From Micromonospora avicenniae (GTDB taxonomy: Bacteria; Actinomycetota; Actinomycetes; Mycobacteriales; Micromonosporaceae), in NCBI RefSeq assembly GCF_900156065.1, contig NZ_FTNF01000005.1:1-64000 (forward strand): a stretch of DNA of 64,000 nucleotides, written 5' to 3'. This document shows, piece after piece, positions 33,398 to 46,255 of this stretch (positions within the stretch are counted from its first letter, which is position 1; the number at the start of each line of letters is the position of its first letter). Below the pieces are notes generated by a model. The model saw only the letters and a list, made by a program, of their open reading frames with translations. It ran no database searches and had not been told where the DNA came from. Made by a program: the position numbers and the translations under genes.

Positions 33398-34065
33398 CCG
33401 TCCCGCCCTCGCATATCGGGTTCTCTGTGCCGGGCGCGCGACGGTTTCCCGGCGCTCCCGGGCCATTCGTACTACACACGGCGTGGAGAAATCCCTGGTT
33501 CAGGCATCGGGGCGAGCGGCGTTGTAGCGCTCGCCACAGCATTCGTCGGCGCTGCCGAGCGTCGGCTACGCCCGGGGCGCGACCGGGTCGTCGCTGTGCC
33601 GCAGCCGCCATCCGAGCCGGGCGGCTCGGCGAGGGCCTCGACCAGCGGTCGGGAGTGAGGGGGAGATGGTCGACGAGGCGTGTCCGCTGGTGTGGTTCGG
33701 GGCCTGCGGAAATCGGCTCGCGGTTGGATCCGTCAGCGTACGGAAACGGTCCGTGAATGCGGCGCGGCGACATATGTGGAGGCGTCGATCAATTTCCTAT
33801 TCCCGCCGGGGTGGCGGCCGGCGTCAGCGGCCGACCGTCGAATGTGGTTCTTCGGCATCCGTTGGTGACACCCGTCTCCGTGTCCAATATCCGACGCCCT
33901 GTGGGAAATTCCTCGCAAATCCTCACGGTGTGCTCGACCGTCGTTACCTGGCGCGCTCAATCGGCGGTGGCGACAAGGGGTTGGGTAGGGATGACCCCGG
34001 TCACAAATGGGCGGCGGCGACCGGCAGGAAAATGAACGCCGGATCAGGCAGGTAACCTCTCCGGC
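33398..34065. other. 668-bp intergenic region
   Basis: Lower in GC than its surroundings, notably 33760-34040. It holds a hairpin GGCGAGCG (33511-33518) / CGCTCGCC (33528-33535) and, at its right end, the leaderless -10 TAACCT (34053-34058) of the kinase gene. I find no credible gene: the short open frames lack ribosome sites and family motifs. Confidence 0.55.
34053..34058 (+). promoter_or_regulatory. leaderless -10 box of the kinase gene
   Basis: TAACCT ends 7 nt before GTG 34066; no Shine-Dalgarno sequence is between. Confidence 0.45.
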
Positions 34066-36243
<2,178 letters not shown>

Positions 36244-36277
36244 CGGGTGGTTGCCGGCGTCTGCCATGCTTCGTCCG

Positions 36278-36916
36278 GTGACGACCGCCGGCCCCCGCAG
36301 ACGCCACGCCCACCGCCGCCCCCGCAGTCGTACGGGTCGGATCGTCTTCGCGTTCGTCGCCGTGGCGGCCGTCCTGGCGGTCGCCGCGCTGATCGTTCCG
36401 ATGCTGCTGCCGCCGGGTCCGCGTCCGCTGTTCCAGCTTCCGGTCGCCTGTGGGGAGACCTGGCAGCTCGGCACCTATCCGGGCCATGACGACTACGACG
36501 TCGACCTGTTTCCCATCGAGGGCGAGGCGTGGGGTAGGCCGGTGCTCGCCGCCGCGGCGGGCACGGTCACCGTGGCCGGGATCAACGGCTCGCTCGGTGG
36601 GCGCACCCCGGAGAACCCGGAGGGGCCGCGGGGGCGCGGCGGCGGTTACTGGGTGAAGATCGACCATGGTGGCCGGTGGGAGACGCAGTACCTCCACCTG
36701 CTCGAACCGCCGATGGTGCGGGAAGGTCAGCAGGTCGTCCAGGGCGAGCAGATCGGCCGACTCGGCAGCACCGGCAACTCCGGGGCCCCGCACCTGCACT
36801 TCGAGCAGCGGCGGGGTTGGGAGAAGGTCGAGACGTGGTTCGACGGCTCTCCCTCCGGCATCACCCACGACGACCGCGAGTACACGGTCCGGCGTACGAG
36901 CAACAACTGCGGCTGA
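36278..36916 (+). CDS. membrane-anchored M23 (LytM) family peptidase
   Basis: A 212-residue protein from GTG 36278, with CATGCT 7 nt upstream suggesting a leaderless start; ATG 36266 is the alternative. N-terminal Arg-rich cytosolic part, one helix at about 22-43 (IVFAFVAVAAVLAVAALIVP), then a LytM fold: GHDDYDVDLF (H-x3-D), VLAAAAGTVTVAG, LGSTGNSGAPHLHFE (HxH). All zinc ligands seem present, so it may cut peptidoglycan cross-links. It follows the lectin kinase by 34 bp, which may link wall sensing to wall cleavage. Confidence 0.88.
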   Translation: MTTAGPRRRHAHRRPRSRTGRIVFAFVAVAAVLAVAALIVPMLLPPGPRPLFQLPVACGETWQLGTYPGHDDYDVDLFPIEGEAWGRPVLAAAAGTVTVAGINGSLGGRTPENPEGPRGRGGGYWVKIDHGGRWETQYLHLLEPPMVREGQQVVQGEQIGRLGSTGNSGAPHLHFEQRRGWEKVETWFDGSPSGITHDDREYTVRRTSNNCG

Positions 36917-36933
36917 TCGCAGCCGGTGTGGTC

Positions 36934-36955
36934 GCCGCCAGGGCTTTTTGGCGGC
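36934..36955 (+). terminator. hairpin with T-rich loop after the M23 gene
   Basis: GCCGCCA (36934-36940) pairs with TGGCGGC (36949-36955) around an 8-nt loop GGGCTTTT, 18 nt after the M23 stop codon. No U-tract after the stem. Confidence 0.55.
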
Positions 36956-37087
36956 TCCGGGCCGGTCGGGACCAGCTCGATCCCGACTGCGCGGGGCATC
37001 TACTTTCGGCCGATCACCCCGGTACGGCGGGTGTTTCACCGGTATGGTCTGAAAAGCCCGATTAGCTGCCATTGGCGGAGTATGACC

Positions 37088-38110
37088 ATGTCGCACCATC
37101 TCGACACCCCGCACGCCGCGCAGAGCGGTCAGCTCTACCTCAACGACCTGTTCGTCTTCGACGGCGAACGCGGCACCGTGTTCGTCATGGACGTCAACAG
37201 CTCGGTGACCCGGGCTGACATCAAGAGGGGCTTCCACGCCGAGGCACGGTACGAGTTCAAGGTCCACTTCAACGGGGCCGAGCTCGAGGAGTTGACCTAC
37301 CGGCTGGCCTTCGGCGAACCCGACGGGCAGGGCAAGCAGGCGCTGACGCTGCACGCGCTCACCGCGGCGGAGGCGCGCGACGACGCCGCCACGGGAACGC
37401 TCCTCGTCGAGGGCCGGACCGGCGAGATGATCGAGGGGAACTACCTGCGCGTCTGGGCGGGCCGGATCGCCGACCCGTTCTACATCGACCTCGGTCAGCT
37501 CGCGACGGTGAACGACGCGTTCAAGAACGGCGCCGAATTGGACCGGTCGGCGTGGCGACCGGAGAATGCGCAGAACACCTTCGCCGGCACCACGGTCGAG
37601 TCGATCGTCCTGGAGATCTCCCGCGACGAGCCGTTACTGCGTGACGGCATGCGGATCGGTGTCTGGTGTCGCACCATGCTGGCCACCGATGCGGGCGGGT
37701 GGCGGCAGATCAACCGGGCCGGCCACCCGATGATGTGGCCGATCTTCTGGCCCACCGACACCGACTTCTCCAACCCGGCCAACGTCCGGCACCCCTGCGA
37801 CGACCTGAGGGCGGACGGCGAGGAGATCGCCTCGGCGGTCGCCCGGGTCGTCGCCGCCAACGGGACGGCGCCCGACCCGAAGGCGTACGGCTGGAGCGTG
37901 GCGCGGGAGGTCTACCCGGACCTGCTGTCGTACGAGGTCGGCACGCCGGCGAACTACGGGTTCGCGACCCGCAACGGGCGCGCCATTGCCGACAACGCAC
38001 CCGAGGTCATGTTCTCCATGGTGCTGAACACCGGAATCTCCTCCGGCCTCGGCGCCGACGCGGCCGAGCAGGCGCGGTCCGACACGTTCCCCTACGTCGT
38101 GCCCGCCTGA
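37088..38110 (+). CDS. DUF4331 family protein
   Basis: A 340-residue protein. ATG 37088 (MSHHLDTPHAAQSGQLYLND) is preferred over ATG 37082 because GGCGGAG is 7 nt before it. DUF4331 marks: SHHLDTP start, DLFVFDGERGTVFVMDVN, YRLAFGEPD, FYIDLGQLATVNDAF, and a C-terminal YPDLLSYEVGTPANYGFATRNGR in parts. Function unknown; no signal peptide, unlike many relatives. It stands alone, converging on the XRE regulator gene. Confidence 0.82.
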   Translation: MSHHLDTPHAAQSGQLYLNDLFVFDGERGTVFVMDVNSSVTRADIKRGFHAEARYEFKVHFNGAELEELTYRLAFGEPDGQGKQALTLHALTAAEARDDAATGTLLVEGRTGEMIEGNYLRVWAGRIADPFYIDLGQLATVNDAFKNGAELDRSAWRPENAQNTFAGTTVESIVLEISRDEPLLRDGMRIGVWCRTMLATDAGGWRQINRAGHPMMWPIFWPTDTDFSNPANVRHPCDDLRADGEEIASAVARVVAANGTAPDPKAYGWSVAREVYPDLLSYEVGTPANYGFATRNGRAIADNAPEVMFSMVLNTGISSGLGADAAEQARSDTFPYVVPA

Positions 38111-38173
38111 CCGGCGACGACCTCCCGAGCGGAACAGGAACTCGCGGACCCACGCAAGCCGAGCCGGCGACGA

Positions 38174-39010
38174 TCAGCGGTTGCCCGCCAGCTTCTGCAG
38201 GTGCCGCATGGCCGACTGGGAAGCGGAATCCGACGCGGGGACCAGCACGTGCAGCGTCTGCTCGTGGTCCTCGGCCGTCTGCACCGCCTCGAGATGGAGA
38301 CGGATCGGGCCGACGATCGGATGCTCGATCACCTTCGAATCCACGACGACCTTTTTCGCGACGTGCCGCTCGGACCAGAACTGCTTGAAGTCGTCGCTCG
38401 CGGCACTCAGTTCGCTGACGAGCTCAGCCGCCCGCGGGTCGTTCGGGTGGCGGCCGTAGTCCATCCGCAGCATCCCGACCATCCCGGCCGCGGCGGCCTC
38501 CCAGTCACGGTGGATGAGACGGGCCTTTTCGGAGAGCAGTAGGAAACGTGCTGCGTTTCGCTCGCGCGCCGGCATCGCATTGAAATCATGAATGAGGAGA
38601 CGGGCGGTCGGATTCGCCGCGAGAATGTCGGTCCGACGCCCGGTGAGAACGGCCGGCACTCCGCCGAGTGATTCCATGAGACGGAGCATTCCGACGCGTA
38701 CGCGTTGAGTCGGTACACGCTCCAGCCGCAGGTGGTTGACCCGCCGGGACAGGTCGAACATGTGCTCGCGGGCCGCGTCGTCGAGTTCGAGCACGTCGGC
38801 GAGAGCGTGCAGGACGTTGTCCGACGGCGTGACCCGCCGTCCCTGCTCCAGCTTCACGTAGTAGTCGACGCTGACGCCGACACGACGGGCGACTTCCTCA
38901 CGGCGCAGTCCGGGCACCCGCCGTGACGGTGCCGAACGCAGGTCGCCCCGTGTCGGCACGAGAGCCGCACGGCGCGCACGCAGAAAATCGCCCAAAGTGA
39001 GCTCTTGCAC
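38174..39010 (-). CDS. XRE-family regulator with MmyB-like ligand domain
   Basis: A 278-residue regulator from GTG 39010 (MQELTLGDFLRARRAALVP). Helix-turn-helix at about 30-75: PGLRREEVARRVGVSVDYYVKLEQGRRVTPS in pieces, followed by LADVLELDDAAREHMFDL. The rest is the MmyB-like domain (GVPAVLTGRRTDILAANPTA, VGMLRMDYGRHPNDPRAAEL, IRLHLEAVQTAEDHEQTLHV). Such regulators often control neighbouring SDR or redox genes. It is divergent from the large LuxR-type gene. Confidence 0.9.
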   Translation of the reverse strand: MQELTLGDFLRARRAALVPTRGDLRSAPSRRVPGLRREEVARRVGVSVDYYVKLEQGRRVTPSDNVLHALADVLELDDAAREHMFDLSRRVNHLRLERVPTQRVRVGMLRLMESLGGVPAVLTGRRTDILAANPTARLLIHDFNAMPARERNAARFLLLSEKARLIHRDWEAAAAGMVGMLRMDYGRHPNDPRAAELVSELSAASDDFKQFWSERHVAKKVVVDSKVIEHPIVGPIRLHLEAVQTAEDHEQTLHVLVPASDSASQSAMRHLQKLAGNR

Positions 39011-39409
39011 GCTTCCAACCAGTCTTTGTGTGAATTTCCTGGGCAACTCTACAGGGTGGCCCAGCTAGTCCTAGGAACGATGGGCCGCGCTCGACTCGCC
39101 CTCCACCTGTATCGGCCTGCTTTCCTTGTTTCGGCCCCTCCCGAGGGCCGGTGAGGGTGCGACATGGGTAACGAGCACGAATCGGGCCGTACTGGCCGAC
39201 GCGGAGGATAGGTAATCGCTTGATACAGGCGTGCTGGACGTGCCGGTAGTGTGGGCGTCCGGCAAGGGCCGCGGCGCTCGTCGACGGCTTGACGCAGCGG
39301 CCTGACCCCGGAGCCGATGACCGGCGTGCTGCTGCTCGTGGTGAGCAAGCCATGACGAGTTGTAGTGCCGGCCGGTTCTTGTTTCGAGTACGGCGTGGAG
39401 GTACCCAGC
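39011..39409. other. 399-bp divergent intergenic region between XRE and LuxR genes
   Basis: Presumed to hold both promoters. TAGAGT on the minus strand at about 39047-39052 may be a -10 for the XRE gene. A small hairpin CGGCCC (39132-39137) / GGGCCG (39145-39150) is present. No gene is supported here. Confidence 0.45.
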
Positions 39410-42211
39410 TTGGATCAATCCGAGGCCTCGACGGGGTCGCTGGTCGGCCGTGACGAAGAGTTCGTCGTTGCCCGCAGGTTCCTCCGGCAGGCGGCGGTCA
39501 ACGGCGGGTCGCTGCTGATCTCGGGTGAGCCCGGGGTGGGAAAGACGGCACTGCTCGACGCCGTGGCGGAGGCCGCCGCGGAGGCGGGGACGCGCGTCCT
39601 CCGGGCGGCCGGGGTGGAGTTCGAGGCCGACATCAGTTATTCCGGCCTGAACCAGTTGCTGTTCCCGCTGTACGACGCGTTCGACGAACTCGCACCCGCG
39701 CACCGTGAGGCGCTCCAGGTGGCGCTCGGATTCGGTGCCGGCCAGCCGCCGGACCGGTTGCTGGTGTCCAACGCCGTGCTGTTGCTGCTCCGCTCGATGG
39801 CCGCCGCTGGGCCGCTGCTGCTCATCGTCGATGATCTGCCCTGGCTCGACCGGGCCAGTTCGGCGGTGCTCGGGTTCGTCGCGCGCCGCCTGGTGGGCAC
39901 CAGCGTCGGCTTCCTGGGCGCGTCGAGGTCGCACACCCCCAGCTTCTTCGAGCACGGCGGGATCCCCGCGCTCGACCTGCAGCCGCTGCGACCGGACGCG
40001 GCCGGCGAGCTGATCAACCAGCGTTTCCCGGAACTCGCCCCGGCCGTCCGGCGACGGCTGCTGTCGGAGGCGCGTGGCAACCCGCTCGCCCTGCTGGAGC
40101 TGCCCACCGCGCTGACCGGGGCCCAACGTCTCGCCGCGGCGTCCCTGCCCACGGTGCTTCCCTTGCCCCGGCGTCTGCAGGCGCTCTTCGCGTCCCGGGT
40201 GTCCCGACTGCCCGAATCGTGCCGTCGGCTCCTGCTGCTGGGAGCACTGGACGGCACGGGTGAACTCGGCGTGCTGCTCGCGGCGGCCGGCGAGTACGAC
40301 CTGGACGACCTGCAACCGGCCGAACGCGACCAGTTGGTCCGGGTCCACGGCAACACCCGCCGCTTCACCTTCCGGCACCCGCTGACCGAGTCGGCGGTCG
40401 TCGAGGTGGCCTCGAGCAGTGACCTGCGTTGGGCGCACAGCGCTCTCGCCCGGACGCTGGTCGCGCATCCCGAACGCCGGGCCTGGCACCTCGGTGAGGC
40501 CACGGTCGGCCCGGACGAACAGGTCGCCACCCTGCTGGAGCAGGCCGCGCACCGGATCCTGCGACGGGGTGACGCCGTGGGTGCGGTCGCGTCGTTGACG
40601 CGGTCGGCCGAGCTGAGCCCCGATCCGATCGAGCGGAGCCGACGTCTGGGACAGGCCGCCTACATCGGCGCCGACGCGGGCGGGGAACTGGTGAACGCGT
40701 CGCAGCTGTTGGACGATGCCCGCCGGGCCAGCCAGGGTGACTCGTTGTACGCCACCGCGGCCGCCGTGCACCTGTTGCTCAACGGCGACGGCGATGTCCG
40801 GACCGCACACCGGCTCCTGGTCGGAGCGATCGAATCGGGTAACCACGGGTACGACGCCGAGGACCAGTCCCTGATCGACGCGATGCTCACACTTCTGCTG
40901 CTCTGCTACTTCTCCGGTGAGCCCAGGATGTGGGAGCCGTTCTTCGCCGCCCTCGACCGGTTGACGCCCGAAGCGCCCGAGCTGCTCACGGTGGCGGCCG
41001 GCACGTTCGGCGACCCGGCGCGGACCGGGCAGGCGGCGGTGCGCCGGCTCGACGCGCTGGTCGGCGGAATGGGCGACGAGATCGACCCGACGCAGATCGT
41101 GTGGATCGGAGTAGCGTCCATCTATCTGGACCGGCTTCCCGATTGCCGGGAGGTGGACTGGCGGGTGGTACGCCTTGGGCGCGACGGTGCCGCGCCGGCC
41201 CGTCGCCACCTCGGTGCCCTGCTGCACCTCTGCTTCGCGGACATCCACACCGGGCGGTGGGACGAGGCGATCGAACTCGCCGACGAGGGCCTGCGCCTCT
41301 GCCGCGAGCACGGCTTCCGCTTCTTCATGTGGTACTTCCAGTACGTCCAGGCGCTGCTCGCGGCCGCGCGCGGCGATGCCGACGCCAGTCGGGCCCTGAC
41401 CGACCGCATGCTGAGTTTCGCGGCACCGCGGCGAGCCCGGGCCGCGGAGTTCCTCGCCTACCACGCGGAAGGGCTGAACGACCTGGCGTGTGGTGACTCC
41501 GAGAGCGCGTACGAAACCCTGTCCCTGCTCAGCCCGGCGGGCACGATCGCGCCGTACGTCCCGCACGCGCTGTGGGGATGTCTCGACCTCGTGGAGGCGG
41601 CGCTCCGTACCAACCGGTTCACCGAGGCCGCCGCGCACGCCGCCGCCATCAAGGAGGCGAACCTCGGGGCGCTGTCGTCGCGGCTCGCACTGCTCAGTGC
41701 CGCGGCGTCGGCGTACGTCGCGCCCGACGACCAGGTCGAGGACGCGTTCGAGGCGGCGTTGATGCTGCCCGACGTCGAGCGCTGGCCGTTCGACCTGGCT
41801 CGGGTACGGCTCGCGTACGGGGAACGGCTGCGCCGGAACAAGGCGACCGCGAAGTCCCGGGCCCAGCTTCGCGCCGCACTTGTGGCATTCGAGCGGCTGG
41901 GCGCCCAGCCGTGGGTCGAACGGGCGAGCAAGGAGTTGCGAGCCACCGGCCTGGTGAAACCGAGAAGCGTCACCCGGCCGGCCGTCCTCACCCCGCAGGA
42001 ACGTGAGATCGCGAAACTCGCGGGTTCCGGACTGACGAACAAGCAGATCGGCGAGAAGCTCTTCCTCTCGCACCGGACCGTCGGCACGCACCTCTACCAG
42101 ATCTTCCCCAAACTCGGCATCACCTCCAGAGCTGCGCTCCGCGACGCCCTGGCGGCGCTCACCGACGCCGAGGACGGAGATTCGCAGCTCGGACAGCTGC
42201 CGGATCAGTGA
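39410..42211 (+). CDS. large ATP-binding LuxR-family regulator (LAL/MalT type)
   Basis: A 933-residue STAND-type regulator. TTG 39410 has GGAGGT 7 nt upstream and starts MDQSEASTGSLVGRDEEFVV. Walker A GEPGVGKTALLD at 39-50, Walker B-like LLLIVDDLPWLDRAS, sensor region with LRWAHSALARTLVAHPERRAWHLGEA in parts, a long helical-repeat arm, and a C-terminal LuxR helix-turn-helix (LTPQEREIAKLAGSGLTNKQ, IGEKLFLSHRTVGTHLYQIF) at about 862-925. It may activate the hydrolase-ADH-SDR genes that follow at 43.3 kb. Confidence 0.93.
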   Translation: MDQSEASTGSLVGRDEEFVVARRFLRQAAVNGGSLLISGEPGVGKTALLDAVAEAAAEAGTRVLRAAGVEFEADISYSGLNQLLFPLYDAFDELAPAHREALQVALGFGAGQPPDRLLVSNAVLLLLRSMAAAGPLLLIVDDLPWLDRASSAVLGFVARRLVGTSVGFLGASRSHTPSFFEHGGIPALDLQPLRPDAAGELINQRFPELAPAVRRRLLSEARGNPLALLELPTALTGAQRLAAASLPTVLPLPRRLQALFASRVSRLPESCRRLLLLGALDGTGELGVLLAAAGEYDLDDLQPAERDQLVRVHGNTRRFTFRHPLTESAVVEVASSSDLRWAHSALARTLVAHPERRAWHLGEATVGPDEQVATLLEQAAHRILRRGDAVGAVASLTRSAELSPDPIERSRRLGQAAYIGADAGGELVNASQLLDDARRASQGDSLYATAAAVHLLLNGDGDVRTAHRLLVGAIESGNHGYDAEDQSLIDAMLTLLLLCYFSGEPRMWEPFFAALDRLTPEAPELLTVAAGTFGDPARTGQAAVRRLDALVGGMGDEIDPTQIVWIGVASIYLDRLPDCREVDWRVVRLGRDGAAPARRHLGALLHLCFADIHTGRWDEAIELADEGLRLCREHGFRFFMWYFQYVQALLAAARGDADASRALTDRMLSFAAPRRARAAEFLAYHAEGLNDLACGDSESAYETLSLLSPAGTIAPYVPHALWGCLDLVEAALRTNRFTEAAAHAAAIKEANLGALSSRLALLSAAASAYVAPDDQVEDAFEAALMLPDVERWPFDLARVRLAYGERLRRNKATAKSRAQLRAALVAFERLGAQPWVERASKELRATGLVKPRSVTRPAVLTPQEREIAKLAGSGLTNKQIGEKLFLSHRTVGTHLYQIFPKLGITSRAALRDALAALTDAEDGDSQLGQLPDQ

Positions 42212-42264
42212 CGCCGCCCGGGTAGCGGTGTGCCAGCGGTGCGGCCGCACGTCGACGCCGCGTG

Positions 42265-42774
42265 TCATGCCGACGGTTCGGCACCTTCCGCCAGCCGCTT
42301 CAACCGCAGCAGCACGTCCTGGTGGGCGTAGTAGAACTCTTCCGCCTGTGAACCACGAATCAGTGCCGTCGTGAGCTCACGCTCCACCCTCTTGGCGATC
42401 ACCTGAGTGCCGGGGCAGACCGGGACGAGCGTCCAGGCCTGGTAGATGCTCAGGTCGGCCGAGGAGCCGATCCAGCCGAACCGGGTGTCCGGCTCGTACT
42501 CGGAGACCACGGCCTCCAGTTGCACGCCGTACAACTCGATCTCGAACGCGGCGCCGAGTCGGATCTCGTTCGGGACGCGCGCCAGTCGCACCTCCGGGAC
42601 CCAGTCGGGCCACCGCGACACGTCGACCAGGTGCGAGTACACGCGCTGCGGAGACGCCTCGATGACGGCCTCGCCATGCATGGAGGATTCGGAGTACGGC
42701 GCGGTGAAGCCCGGGGAATGGTGTCTGTCCCGGCGTGCCCAGGACACACCATGGCCGGCCCGGGGGTGAAGCAT
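42265..42774 (-). CDS. SRPBCC family protein
   Basis: A 169-residue protein from ATG 42774, which has GGAG 8 nt upstream. The SRPBCC domain itself starts at Met32 (MHGEAVIEASPQRVYSHLVD), so ATG 42681 is an alternative giving 138 residues, but no ribosome site precedes it. Domain strands: VSRWPDWVPEVRLARV, AAFEIELYGVQLEAVVSEYE, FGWIGSSADLSIYQAWTLVP. Likely binds a hydrophobic ligand. It converges on the LuxR gene. Confidence 0.8.
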   Translation of the reverse strand: MLHPRAGHGVSWARRDRHHSPGFTAPYSESSMHGEAVIEASPQRVYSHLVDVSRWPDWVPEVRLARVPNEIRLGAAFEIELYGVQLEAVVSEYEPDTRFGWIGSSADLSIYQAWTLVPVCPGTQVIAKRVERELTTALIRGSQAEEFYYAHQDVLLRLKRLAEGAEPSA

Positions 42775-44128
<1,354 letters not shown>

Positions 44129-44332
44129 CGGCTTGAAGCAACGGCGGAGATGTCGGGTCGGCGAGCCGGATCCCATCGGCTGCCCACCCACCCGAGAGGC
44201 GCCCGACGTCTCCGCCGTGCTTCGCGTCGAATCGCGTCCACCCGCACACGACGCGTGGTGGACGCCCGGCCTCGGCCCACGATCACGAGGTGGCCGTCGG
44301 CCGACCATCCCATCGGTAAAGAAGGAGTAACC

Positions 44333-45340
44333 ATGCGCGCCGCTGTCGCGACCGCTGTCAACACCCCCCTGTCGCTTGTCGAACGCGATGTGCCCACACC
44401 GGGACCGGGGGAGGTCCTCGTCCGGATGACCGCGTGCGGGGTGTGTTTCACCGACCTCAACCTGATCCGCGGGCACTACCCGTTCGCCCGTTTTCCCGTG
44501 GTGCCCGGACACGAGATCACCGGTGTCGTGGAGGCCGTCGGTGAGGGCGTCACCTTCCCGACGGTCGGCACCGCCGTGGGTGCCCAGTTCCTCTACGACT
44601 CGTGCGGGCACTGCGACTACTGCGTCCGCGGCGACCAGATCCTCTGCCCGTCCAAGCGGGTCACCGGCATCGTCGTCGACGGCGGCTACGCCGAGTACGC
44701 CCTGCTGAAGGCCGGGTACGTCACCCCGCTGCCGGCCGGGCTGGACCCGATCGCCGCAGCCCCGCTGATGTGTGCGGGCATCACCGCGTTCAACGGGCTG
44801 CGGCAGGCGGGAATCCGCCCCGAGTCGCGGGTCGCCGTCATCGGTTCGGGCGGCATCGGGGCGCTGGCGATCCGCTACGCCGTCGCGATGGGCGCGCGCG
44901 TCGCGGTGCTCGGCCACTCGCGTCGGGCCGAGGAGCAGGCGCTGTCGATGGGCGCCGAACTGTTCGTCGCGACCAGCGAGCAGGAGCCGGCCGCGGGGCT
45001 CAAGGCCTGGGACGGCGGCGCGAACGTCATCCTCAACGCGGCTCCGACGACCGCGGCCGCCGCCGCGGCGTTCGGCGGGCTCGCCCCCGACGGCACGCTG
45101 GTGCTCTGCGGGTACGACGGCGAGCCGCTGAGCCTGCCGACCCAGCCGATGGTGCTCAACCGGCTGCACGTGATGGCCAACCCGTCCGGGTCGCCGCACG
45201 ACCTGCGCGACACGCTCGCGTTCTCCGCGGCCCACGGAATCCTTCCCGAAATCAACACGATCTCTCTCGACCAGGCTTCCGCCACCTTGGACGCGATGGG
45301 CGCGGGTACCTCCCACGGCCGCAGCGTCATCGTCTTCTGA
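44333..45340 (+). CDS. zinc-dependent alcohol dehydrogenase
   Basis: A 335-residue MDR enzyme from ATG 44333 behind AAGGAG. Catalytic zinc ligands Cys36 region (TACGVCFTDLN) and PGHEITG, structural zinc cluster CGHCDYCVRGDQILC, and Rossmann motif VAVIGSGGIGALAIRYA. It oxidises a primary or secondary alcohol with NAD(P). 205 bp after the hydrolase and 16 bp before the SDR, all on the same strand. Confidence 0.93.
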   Translation: MRAAVATAVNTPLSLVERDVPTPGPGEVLVRMTACGVCFTDLNLIRGHYPFARFPVVPGHEITGVVEAVGEGVTFPTVGTAVGAQFLYDSCGHCDYCVRGDQILCPSKRVTGIVVDGGYAEYALLKAGYVTPLPAGLDPIAAAPLMCAGITAFNGLRQAGIRPESRVAVIGSGGIGALAIRYAVAMGARVAVLGHSRRAEEQALSMGAELFVATSEQEPAAGLKAWDGGANVILNAAPTTAAAAAAFGGLAPDGTLVLCGYDGEPLSLPTQPMVLNRLHVMANPSGSPHDLRDTLAFSAAHGILPEINTISLDQASATLDAMGAGTSHGRSVIVF

Positions 45341-45356
45341 TCTACGAGGAGCAGTC

Positions 45357-46244
45357 ATGTCAGTCGTACTGATAACTGGTGCGTCCAGCGGTTTCGGGGC
45401 GCTCACCGCCAGGGCGCTGGCTCGGGCCGGCCACACCGTCTACGCCAGCATGCGGGCCACCACAGGCCGCAACGCCCCGGCCGTCGCCGAGGCAGCCGCA
45501 TTCGCCCGTGAGCACAACGCCGACCTGCGCACCATCGAGCTGGACGTACAGTCGCAGGAGTCGGCCGACGCCGCCATCGCGGCGATCGTCGCCGAGCACG
45601 GCGCGCTCGACGTGCTCGTCCACAACGCCGGCCACATGGTCACCGGCCCGGCCGAGGCGTTCACGCCCGAGGAGATCGCGCACGTCTACGACATCAACGT
45701 GCTGGGCACGCAGCGGGTGAACCGGGCGGCGCTGCCCGTCATGCGGGAACGCCGCAACGGCCTGGTGGTCTGGATCGGCTCCAGCAGCACCAAGGGCGGC
45801 ACCCCGCCCTACCTCGCGCCCTACTTCGCGGCGAAGGCAGGCATGGACGCCCTGGCCGTCAGCTACGCCGCCGAGCTGGCCCGGTTCAACATCGAGACCA
45901 GCATCGTCGTACCCGGCTCCTTCACCAGCGGCACCAACCACTTCGCGCACAGCGGACGCCCGGCCGACGAGGAGACCGTCAAGGCCTACGAGGAGCGGTA
46001 CGCGGGCCTGATGGAGCAGGTGAGCAAGCGGCTGGCCGAGCTCGCGCCGCCGGACGCGGACGTGGCCGAGGTCGCCGCCGCGGTGGTCCGCGTGGTGGAC
46101 GTGCCGCACGGCAAGCGGCCGTTCCGCGTGCACATCGATCCGGCCGACGACGGGTCGGAGGTCGTCAGCGTGGTCGCCGACCGGATCCGTTCGGAGTTCC
46201 TCACCCGCATCGGCCTCGCGGACCTCCTTCACCCGCACAGCTGA
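45357..46244 (+). CDS. short-chain dehydrogenase/reductase (paralog B)
   Basis: A 295-residue SDR from ATG 45357 with GAGGAG upstream. Motifs: VLITGASSGFGALTARALA, HNAGHMVTGPAEAFTPEEI, WIGSSSTKGGTPPY, YFAAKAGMDALAVSYAAEL. It matches the SDR at 20312 nearly residue for residue in the core, including the C-terminal FLTRIGLADLL, and differs mainly in the N-terminal 90 residues and the tail. Only 12 bp separate it from the aldehyde dehydrogenase remnant. Confidence 0.93.
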   Translation: MSVVLITGASSGFGALTARALARAGHTVYASMRATTGRNAPAVAEAAAFAREHNADLRTIELDVQSQESADAAIAAIVAEHGALDVLVHNAGHMVTGPAEAFTPEEIAHVYDINVLGTQRVNRAALPVMRERRNGLVVWIGSSSTKGGTPPYLAPYFAAKAGMDALAVSYAAELARFNIETSIVVPGSFTSGTNHFAHSGRPADEETVKAYEERYAGLMEQVSKRLAELAPPDADVAEVAAAVVRVVDVPHGKRPFRVHIDPADDGSEVVSVVADRIRSEFLTRIGLADLLHPHS

Positions 46245-46255
46245 CGGCGATCCGG

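Noticed and set aside
33511..33535. Hairpin GGCGAGCG/CGCTCGCC considered as a terminator
   Set aside because: It is upstream of, not behind, the divergent FAD oxidoreductase gene, and no plus-strand gene ends there, so it terminates nothing recognisable.
39071..42268. A very long open frame on the minus strand, opposite the LuxR-type gene
   Set aside because: It is an artefact of GC-rich codons: no start site, no domain motif, and an Arg/Gly/Val-heavy composition. The plus strand encodes a clear Walker A and LuxR domain.
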